From: Rhodoferax sp.
GTDB taxonomy: Bacteria > Pseudomonadota > Gammaproteobacteria > Burkholderiales > Burkholderiaceae_C
DNA: 5,299 nucleotides
Assembly: GCA_029946045.1 (NCBI GenBank)
Contig: JAQSDS010000136.1
Coordinates: 1-5,299 of the forward strand
Direction of reading: 5' to 3'
Below are positions 1 through 5,299 of this stretch, piece by piece. The notes beneath the pieces were generated by a model, which was not told the DNA's origin, did not search any database, and worked only from the letters and a program-made list of their open reading frames with translations. The position numbers and the translations under genes were made by a program. Numbering within the stretch: position 1 is the first letter of the stretch; the number at the start of each line of letters is the position of its first letter.

Positions 1-982
1 CATGGTTGACCAAATCAACTGGGAATACGCGGTCATTGAACGTCTGGACCGCAACAAACTCAGCACCCAGCTCATCCCATTCAACTTGGGAAAAGCCGTT
101 TTACAAAAGGACCCGGCGCACAACCTGTTGTTGCAGTCTGGTGACGTGGTCACCATTTTGAGCCAGACCGACCTGCGCCTGCCGCAAGAGCGCCAGTCGC
201 GCCTGGTGCGCGTAGAGGGCGAGGTGGCTGCCCCAGGTGTCTACCAGGCACTGCCCGGCGAAAATTTGCCCCAGCTCATCAAACGCATTGGCGGCCTGTC
301 TGCGAATGCCTATGTGTTTGGCACCGAGTTCACCCGCGAATCAATCAAGGCACGCCAGCAACAAAACCTCGACACCCTCATCCGCCGGCTTGAGGCACAA
401 GCCCAGTCCCAGCAAGGCACCACGGTAGCCAACCGCAGCAACTCTGGCGGCGCCGACCAAACCGCCGCCATTCTGCAATTGCAGCAAGCCCAGCTTAAAA
501 GCCAGATCGAGCGCCTTAAAACCTTCAAAAGCAACGGCCGCATGACGCTGGAGCTTGACCCAAATGACCAAAGCCTGGCCGCCTTGCCCGACCTGCCCCT
601 CGAAGACGGTGACAGCATAGTGATCCCCAGCACACCTGGCTTTGTGTCGGCCTTTGGGTCGGTCAACAACGAAAACGTGTTCATTTACAAAGCGGGTAAA
701 ACCGTGGGTGACGTCATCAAGTCGGCTGGTCTGACCGAAGATGCCGAACCGTCGCAGGCCTTTGTGCTGCGCGCCGATGGCAGCATCATTGCCCGCAATG
801 ACCGCAACGGCTGGTTTGGCAGCAACTTCGAGTCGGTGGCCATGATGCCCGGCGACACCTTGGTGGTGCCAGCCCAGCTAGACCGCGAAACCCGCTACAA
901 CGCCTTTATTCGCGGTGCCAAAGACTGGACCCAAATTTTGTCCAACCTGGGCCTGGGTGTAGCGGCGCTGAATTCACTGTGA
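1..982 (+). CDS. Polysaccharide export outer-membrane protein with SLBB domains (Wza/KpsD-type OPX), 5' end cut off by window
   Basis: This is the C-terminal part of an OPX-family protein, which forms the outer-membrane channel for capsule or exopolysaccharide. The first complete codon is at 2-4 and the frame runs to TGA at 980-982, giving 326 visible residues. The ATG at 2-4 lies inside a domain, so it is probably not the true start. Visible layout, counted from that ATG: the tail of one SLBB domain (about 1-55, closing with LLLQSGDVVTI), a second SLBB beginning VRVEGEVAAPGVY (69-82) and closing LPLEDGDSIVIPS (198-210), and a third (about 213-292) closing MMPGDTLVVP. The second SLBB is interrupted by a Gln-rich, heptad-like helical insert (about 116-176) split by a Ser/Gly/Asn-rich turn. 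The last 27 residues (RYNAFIRGAKDWTQ... to NSL) look like the amphipathic C-terminal helix that, in Wza, spans the outer membrane. The neighbouring wzz-like gene supports the role. The exact OPX subgroup and the polymer cannot be told from here. Confidence 0.9.
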   Translation, partial: MVDQINWEYAVIERLDRNKLSTQLIPFNLGKAVLQKDPAHNLLLQSGDVVTILSQTDLRLPQERQSRLVRVEGEVAAPGVYQALPGENLPQLIKRIGGLSANAYVFGTEFTRESIKARQQQNLDTLIRRLEAQAQSQQGTTVANRSNSGGADQTAAILQLQQAQLKSQIERLKTFKSNGRMTLELDPNDQSLAALPDLPLEDGDSIVIPSTPGFVSAFGSVNNENVFIYKAGKTVGDVIKSAGLTEDAEPSQAFVLRADGSIIARNDRNGWFGSNFESVAMMPGDTLVVPAQLDRETRYNAFIRGAKDWTQILSNLGLGVAALNSL

Positions 983-1003
983 TTGACTTCATGAACCCCA
1001 AAA

Positions 1004-1032
1004 CCATCGCGGCGGGGGCGCCGCTCCTACAG
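1004..1032 (-). repeat. REP palindrome, left copy (inverted orientation)
   Basis: Read on the - strand, this is a head CTGTAGGA, a perfect 6-bp stem GCGGCG/CGCCGC (1019-1024 with 1009-1014), a CCCC loop and a tail GATGG. The GTAG near the 5' foot followed by a GC-rich hairpin is the layout of REP elements mobilised by RAYT (TnpA-REP) transposases in Pseudomonas and other proteobacteria. It faces the copy at 1052-1079. The structure is seen directly; the REP family assignment is from recognised architecture, without a genome copy count. Confidence 0.75.
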
Positions 1033-1051
1033 AATCTGGGATGCCCTGCCC

Positions 1052-1079
1052 CTGTGGGAGGCCCGCCTCGGGCCGATTG
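1052..1079 (+). repeat. REP palindrome, right copy; with 1004-1032 forms a REPIN/BIME-like pair
   Basis: On the + strand the order is head CTGTGGGA, stem GGCCCG/CGGGCC (1060-1065 with 1069-1074, perfect 6 bp), loop CCT, tail GATTG. Head and tail match the oppositely oriented left copy (CTGTAGGA ... GATGG) except for one base each, while the stem sequences differ but still pair perfectly. That compensatory pattern argues for a structured element and not for chance. A 19-base spacer (1033-1051) separates the copies, and their heads are complementary to each other (one G-T mismatch), so the whole unit can fold into one long hairpin. It sits between the OPX stop and the wzz-like start and could affect mRNA processing or relative expression of the two genes (inference). 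Confidence 0.75.
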
Positions 1080-1108
1080 ACCCATTGAACCCGCAACAAT
1101 AAAAACCC

Positions 1109-2275
1109 ATGAACGAACCCACCATTTCCTCCCCCGAAGACGACGAAATCAGCCTGCTAGACCTGCTGCAGGTGGTAGCAGACAACCTGCGCCTGCTGGT
1201 GCTTGGCCCCCTGGCAGTCGGCCTGCTGGCTTTGGGCATCACATTCGCCATCGCCCCCACCTTTACCGCCACCACCAAATTCATGCCGCCCCAGCAGCAG
1301 CAAAGCGCTGCGGCTTCCATGCTGCAATCCTTAGGTGCTCTGGGCGGTCTGGCGGGTGCGGCCACCGGCATCAAGAACCCGGCCGACCAATACGTGGCTT
1401 TCATGAAAAGCCGCACAGTTCAAGACGCGCTGATTGATCGTTTCAAACTCCTGGATCGTTACGAAGCCAAATACAAAGACAGTGCTCGCCAAGCCCTGAA
1501 CGCCAATGTCATGATTGCCAGTGGCAAAGACGGTCTCATCACCATTGACGCCAGCGACACTGACCCCGTCTTTGCCGCCCAACTCGCCAACGCCTATGTC
1601 GAGGAATTGGGCCAACTGCTTAGCCGCTTGGCCGTTACCGAAGCCCAGCAGCGCCGCATGTTTTTTGAGAAGCAACTCAACAATACCAAGGACAAGCTCA
1701 CCAAAGCCGACCTGGCCCTCAAAGCAAGCGGTATCAGCAGCAATGTTCTTAAGTCGAACCCCATAGCTGCCGTAGAAGGCCTGGCCAAGCTCAAGGCGAC
1801 AATTGCAGCCCAGGAAATCAAACTGGCCAGCATGCGTGGCTACCTGACCGAATCAGCCCCCGACTTCAAGCAAGCCCGGACCGAACTGTCTGCCATGCGC
1901 GCACAGCTCAACCAGGCCGAAAAAGAAGAACCGGCAAGCACGGGTGCGGACAGCGACTACATCACCAAGTTCCGGGACTTCAAGTACCACGAAACCTTGT
2001 TTGAGCTCTTTGCCAAGCAATACGAAATGGCTCGCATCGACGAAAGCCGTGAAGGCGCAGTGATTCAGGTGGTTGATGTGGCGCTGCCCCCGGAGCTCAA
2101 AGCCAAACCCAAAAAGGCCTTGATCGCGATGATCACCACGCTGGCAACTGGTTTTGCCTTGCTGCTCTTCGTGTTCATTCGCCAGGCACTGCGCGGTGCT
2201 GCCAAAGACAAGGAATCCGCCGTCAAGATTGCTGCCCTGAAAGATTCGTTTGGCAAAGCGCTGGGCCGTCGATAA
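1109..2275 (+). CDS. Wzz/GumC-type polysaccharide chain-length determinant (co-polymerase), no kinase domain
   Basis: This is an inner-membrane polysaccharide co-polymerase of 388 residues, expected to set polymer length and couple synthesis to the OPX pore encoded just upstream. After an acidic N terminus comes EISLLDLLQVV (13-23), the usual entry of the Wzz domain, then a first membrane helix at about 29-49. A Gly/Ala-rich stretch GALGGLAGAATG follows at about 75-86. The periplasmic part is largely helical (roughly 180-280). A region like the GNVR segment (FKYHETLFELFAKQYEMARI) leads into VVDVALPPELKAKPKK (321-336), the proline-containing motif before the second membrane helix (about 337-357). 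The short cytoplasmic tail (358-388) has no Walker motifs or Tyr cluster, so this is not a Wzc-type tyrosine autokinase. The length fits Wzz or KpsE-like co-polymerases, and which of the two it is stays open. ATG at 1109 is the only start that keeps the complete N-terminal motif, but no Shine-Dalgarno sequence precedes it. The stop is TAA at 2273-2275. It is likely in an operon with the OPX gene. Confidence 0.92.
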   Translation: MNEPTISSPEDDEISLLDLLQVVADNLRLLVLGPLAVGLLALGITFAIAPTFTATTKFMPPQQQQSAAASMLQSLGALGGLAGAATGIKNPADQYVAFMKSRTVQDALIDRFKLLDRYEAKYKDSARQALNANVMIASGKDGLITIDASDTDPVFAAQLANAYVEELGQLLSRLAVTEAQQRRMFFEKQLNNTKDKLTKADLALKASGISSNVLKSNPIAAVEGLAKLKATIAAQEIKLASMRGYLTESAPDFKQARTELSAMRAQLNQAEKEEPASTGADSDYITKFRDFKYHETLFELFAKQYEMARIDESREGAVIQVVDVALPPELKAKPKKALIAMITTLATGFALLLFVFIRQALRGAAKDKESAVKIAALKDSFGKALGRR

Positions 2276-2300
2276 CTACGGTGATTCTTATGAAGTAACT

Positions 2301-2332
2301 TTTGTGGGGTCGACTGCAATCGACCCCACAAA
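2301..2332. terminator. Perfect 13-bp inverted repeat between convergent genes, probable bidirectional 3'-end hairpin
   Basis: Arm TTTGTGGGGTCGA (2301-2313) pairs without mismatch with TCGACCCCACAAA (2320-2332) around the loop CTGCAA. It lies 25 bases after the wzz-like stop and 14 bases beyond the stop codon of the - strand gene, exactly where a shared terminator of convergent genes is expected. It is not a canonical intrinsic terminator: on both strands the descending arm is followed by A or C/G bases, not a T-run (the T-runs lie in the ascending arms). It may act as a weak terminator, as a 3'-end stabiliser against exonucleases, or with Rho. Confidence 0.6.
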
Positions 2333-2346
2333 CCCCTGACAGGCGA

Positions 2347-5299
2347 CTATTTAAACGACCAGGTCGCCTTGACCGAATTGGGGGTCAACTCAATATTTGC
2401 GCCGTCCTTTTTGTCTGACTGCATGCCCACCAGCGTACCGATGGTGTAACCCATGACGGCGCTGCCGACCGTGTCTGACAGCCAATGGTCCCGGCTCTGA
2501 ATCCGACCCAGCGCGGTCAGGCCGGCTACCCCATAGAGCCAAGGCATGTCGTTCTTTTGGGCAAAGGGTGTAGCCAAGGCAAACGCCAGCGACACATGGT
2601 TGGAGGTAAAGCCCGACTGCTGCGCCCCCGACTTGAAGCCGTCAAACTGCGCATTGCCCAGTTCTTGGTACGGTCGGGCGCGACCGACCGCGTAACGGGT
2701 TAACAGGCCAGCGCCCAGGGTGTAGGCGCCAGCCTTGAGCGCTGTCTCTGCGGTGCTTGCCGTGTCAGGACCAGCAAGGCCAGCATACAACAGCGCGGTG
2801 CCCAGGCCCATCACCACCGGCAGCTTGTTGCCTAGCGTGCCGACTCGGTTCCAGGCTGGAGTTTGGTGATTGACGGCCCAGTTGTCCACCCGTTTATCAA
2901 GCAAACTTGCGGCCAGTACCGCCCCGCCCGCCCACAGCCAGCTGGACGCAGGAATATGGGCCACCTGGCCGGCCAGTGTGCCCCCATCTGGACCAATGCT
3001 TTGGAAAATATTGAGCCGGGGCTCGGTCAACACAGAGCTGGCATCAACGGCGCTGCGGGCAGCCTCGGGCCGGCTTGGGGCCCACTGCAGGGCGCGCCAG
3101 TCGCGCTGTTTGGTGAGGTCAAACAGGGTAAAGCGGCGGTTCAGCCGCGCGCCGCCGTCACGGGTGAGCGGGTTCCAGACAATGTTGGCAACGGAGGCTG
3201 ACGACTTGGGCAGCATGACGTCGAAGGGAATGGTGGCGTAAATGCCTTTGTCAAAACTGCCTTCGCCAAACTGCTCGGCCGAGACATTGGTTTTGGTGGC
3301 CCAGGCTCCCATGGTCACGCCGTTTTGAAAGACACGTTTCACATCGAGCGTGGCACCGCTGTCACCGGCCAGGTAGCGCCCGGCGCTGAGCTTGACCTGT
3401 ACGTCGTTCCAGCCGGTGTCCCAGTACAGGCTCGCGTGACCTGTGCCCACGCTGTAGTCTCTGAATGAAAAGTTTTGCCTGAAGTCGCGTTGGCGCACAT
3501 AGTTGGCGTCCACACCAAAAGCCAAGCGGCTTTGCCAGGGGCGGTAAAGCCATTCGGCACCCATACCGCCGTACATGGTTTCGAGCATGCCACCATAGGC
3601 GCTGAAGTAATGGTTGTTGCCCAGGGCTTGCACATGTGTCAACTGCAGCAGCGGTAGGGTCAAACGCGACGTGGTCACGTACTCGCGGGCGTAGGTGCGC
3701 ACCCTTGGCAAGTTGCTGGGGGCGTCGTATATAAATTTTTCGTAGTTATCCAACAAGCGCAAATCGGCTGCACCAGTCAACCAGGTGCTGTCGGTAAATC
3801 GGTGCTCAAGATTGGTCTTGACGCCAATCTGATACAACAAAAACCCGTCGGGGCCGCCCAGACTCTGGCTGTAGCTGGGGCCCCAGTCCAGGTTGAAGCC
3901 GGGTTTGGACAAGGCAGCCTGCTCAACCCGTAGCGCAGCCTGCCCTGCGCTGGCCGGCGCGCCACGCGACACCCGCTGCACAGGCAGCACCATGGCGGGA
4001 CTCTCAGGCGTCAGATGCCGCGCCAGCCATTCGGCCCGGACGATCGTGACGTCAGTCATGGGCAAGCCGCGTTCGCTCAGTTTGATCACAAATTGCCGGG
4101 TGCTAGCCGGGGCATCCTGGTGCATTACCGCCACGGCGCGCTCAACGCGCTCTTGCAAGTGCAAGGCGTTGTCAGCTTCGGCTTCAAGCACGGTTGCGTT
4201 GCCCTGGTGCGCCAGCGAACGCACCGACCAACCGGTGTAGGCCTCGATATTTTTGGCGCTTTGGCCCACGCCTGCAGGCGGCAACTGGCTGGTTGCCAAG
4301 GCCGACACCTTGGGCAGCACGGGGTCAAGCAGCTTGGGGGAATACAGGCGGTTCAGACCGCCATGAAAGGTAAGTCCCAGCATGAGCTGGTTGCCACGCT
4401 CGTAGCCCAGGCTAAGGTCGATGTTGGGCGAATAACGGTAAACCGCACCCAGGTTGATGGGGCTGCGCACAGGCTGGTTATTGGCCTGCGGCTCATGTTG
4501 GTAGTCGTTGCCGTCCAGCTCAAACTTGAGCGTCCAGGGCGACGATGGCGACTGCCATTGCAAACCGCCAAACAAGGCGGTGGGACCATGGAACCAGGAC
4601 TGCGTGGCTGGCGTGCCACCCTGGCCTACTTGGGCCAGAGGCCGGGTGTCAAATGCCGAACCCAAAGCTGAAAATGGGTTTTTGATGTTGCCACGGCTAC
4701 CCAGGTAGCCCCAGCCCAGGCCCAGGCTGGCGTCCCAATTGCCCCAGCGTTTGTTGGCAACCACGTATTCACCAGAAAACAGCCCGGTGCCACCAAAGTC
4801 GCGCAAGCCAAGGGCCAGTTGCGGCAGCCAGCGTGACTCTTCCAGCAGGCGCAGCTTGACATCGATTGATTTGTCTTTGTAAGTCTGCTCACCGGCAATG
4901 ATGGGGCCATAGAGCCGGTTGGTCACATCGGTGTACCTGAAGCCACCCTCCAGCCAGTCCAGCGGTTGCAGCATGACGTTGCCGCGCAGGTAAGGCGACA
5001 CCCGGTTCAGGGTAAAGCGGGCGTCACCGGCCGGGGCCATGCGCGCCGTGGGGGTTTGCAGCAGGCCAATTTCACCCCAGTCGCTGGCGGTGGGTTCGGG
5101 CAACCGGGCGTTGGCGTCGTAAGCGCCCTGCCTGGCACTGGCTTGCACCGTGACAACAGGCAGCGTGTTTGAAACGGGCGCCTGGGTGGCCAGAAAACGG
5201 GCCAGATTGTCTGACACACTGTTGGCCAGCTTGGCCTGGTGCGCGGGCGCCCACAGAACGGCACCTGGGCTGGGTTCGTCTTGCAGTGTGCGGTTCCAG
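2347..5299 (-). CDS. YjbH/GfcD-family outer-membrane exopolysaccharide protein fused to a C-terminal PAP2 phosphatase domain, 5' end cut off by window
   Basis: The frame ends at TAG (2347-2349) and is open without a stop up to the right edge (first complete codon 5296-5298, TGG), giving 983 visible codons. The GTG at 5215-5217 is internal to this frame and need not be the start. Module 1 (about 5160-5298) begins WNRTLQDEPSPGAVLW and resembles the end of GfcC/YjbG capsule proteins (tentative). Module 2 (about 3080-5080) is YjbH/GfcD. Its first barrel part carries KDKSIDVKLRLLEESRWLP, RDFGGTGLFSGEY and GWGYLG. A mixed alpha/beta middle section follows, then a second barrel part with YGGMGAEWLYRP, GRYLAGDSGATLDVKR and FGEGSFDKGIYATIP. 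Module 3 (about 2350-3040) is a PAP2 acid phosphatase domain with RYAVGRARP (2671-2697, K/R-x6-RP motif), SGFTSNH (2596-2616, the PSGH position) and RIQSRDHWLSD (2473-2505, SR-x5-H-x3-D type). All expected catalytic Arg, Ser, His and Asp residues are present. YjbH proteins support EPS or group 4 capsule secretion at the outer membrane; PAP2 enzymes remove phosphate from lipids such as undecaprenyl diphosphate. The substrate of this domain is unknown. The gene converges on the OPX/wzz operon. Confidence 0.88.
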   Translation of the reverse strand, partial: WNRTLQDEPSPGAVLWAPAHQAKLANSVSDNLARFLATQAPVSNTLPVVTVQASARQGAYDANARLPEPTASDWGEIGLLQTPTARMAPAGDARFTLNRVSPYLRGNVMLQPLDWLEGGFRYTDVTNRLYGPIIAGEQTYKDKSIDVKLRLLEESRWLPQLALGLRDFGGTGLFSGEYVVANKRWGNWDASLGLGWGYLGSRGNIKNPFSALGSAFDTRPLAQVGQGGTPATQSWFHGPTALFGGLQWQSPSSPWTLKFELDGNDYQHEPQANNQPVRSPINLGAVYRYSPNIDLSLGYERGNQLMLGLTFHGGLNRLYSPKLLDPVLPKVSALATSQLPPAGVGQSAKNIEAYTGWSVRSLAHQGNATVLEAEADNALHLQERVERAVAVMHQDAPASTRQFVIKLSERGLPMTDVTIVRAEWLARHLTPESPAMVLPVQRVSRGAPASAGQAALRVEQAALSKPGFNLDWGPSYSQSLGGPDGFLLYQIGVKTNLEHRFTDSTWLTGAADLRLLDNYEKFIYDAPSNLPRVRTYAREYVTTSRLTLPLLQLTHVQALGNNHYFSAYGGMLETMYGGMGAEWLYRPWQSRLAFGVDANYVRQRDFRQNFSFRDYSVGTGHASLYWDTGWNDVQVKLSAGRYLAGDSGATLDVKRVFQNGVTMGAWATKTNVSAEQFGEGSFDKGIYATIPFDVMLPKSSASVANIVWNPLTRDGGARLNRRFTLFDLTKQRDWRALQWAPSRPEAARSAVDASSVLTEPRLNIFQSIGPDGGTLAGQVAHIPASSWLWAGGAVLAASLLDKRVDNWAVNHQTPAWNRVGTLGNKLPVVMGLGTALLYAGLAGPDTASTAETALKAGAYTLGAGLLTRYAVGRARPYQELGNAQFDGFKSGAQQSGFTSNHVSLAFALATPFAQKNDMPWLYGVAGLTALGRIQSRDHWLSDTVGSAVMGYTIGTLVGMQSDKKDGANIELTPNSVKATWSFK

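Noticed and set aside
991..1080. ATG-started 29-codon frame just after the OPX stop, ending in TGA
   Set aside because: It coincides with the REP pair, has no ribosome-binding site, and its composition follows from the palindromes.
1027..1675. Two - strand open frames of 129 and 114 codons
   Set aside because: They oppose the wzz-like gene; the translations (Cys/Arg/Ser-rich or repetitive) look like shadow frames.
3133..3157. GC-rich inverted repeat (GGCGG ... CCGCC) resembling a REP
   Set aside because: It lies within coding sequence encoding a conserved Arg-rich YjbH stretch and lacks the REP head and tail found at 1004-1079.
2863..3241. Two overlapping + strand open frames of 112 and 123 codons
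   Set aside because: Both are antisense to the linker and PAP2/YjbH junction of the - strand gene and show no recognisable motif.
4015..4671. 218-codon open frame on the + strand
   Set aside because: It lies wholly antisense to the strongly supported YjbH coding region, its product is rich in Arg, Gln and His without domain features, and long antisense frames are common in GC-rich genes.
5215..5217. GTG as the start of the YjbH-PAP2 gene
   Set aside because: The same frame continues upstream for 27 more codons with plausible protein sequence to the window edge, and no Shine-Dalgarno or signal peptide follows this GTG.

Overview
The window shows the edge of an extracellular polysaccharide (capsule/EPS) locus, probably from a betaproteobacterium of the Burkholderiales (Comamonadaceae/Rhodoferax-like). 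That placement rests on the look of the proteins, the moderately high GC content and the REP-type repeats. It is an inference, not a database result.

Left part, + strand: the 3' end of a Wza/KpsD-type outer-membrane polysaccharide export (OPX) gene with SLBB domains (to 982) is followed, after 126 bases, by a complete gene for a kinase-less Wzz-type chain-length/co-polymerase protein (1109-2275). They are co-directional and probably one operon. The gap between them is filled almost entirely by two inverted REP palindromes (1004-1032 and 1052-1079), which together form a REPIN/BIME-like unit. The wzz-like start has no recognisable Shine-Dalgarno sequence.

Centre: the + strand operon converges on a - strand gene. 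The 71-base gap (2276-2346) holds a perfect 13-bp inverted repeat with a 6-base loop, probably the shared 3'-end structure, but no T-tract follows it on either strand.

Right part, - strand: one very long frame (2347 to the right edge, at least 983 codons) encodes a fused protein. From N to C terminus it has a short stretch resembling the end of a GfcC/YjbG protein, a full-length YjbH/GfcD-type outer-membrane beta-barrel region, and a C-terminal PAP2-type acid phosphatase domain with all three catalytic motifs. The frame is still open at the window edge, so the true N terminus is not visible.

Taken together, the OPX protein would form the outer-membrane export pore and the Wzz-like protein its inner-membrane/periplasmic partner that sets chain length. 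The YjbH protein is an accessory outer-membrane factor of the kind found in the group 4 capsule (gfc) and yjbEFGH loci of E. coli. Fusion of YjbH to a lipid-phosphate-phosphatase-like domain is the most unusual item here. I saw no tRNA, rRNA, CRISPR array, insertion sequence or replication origin.
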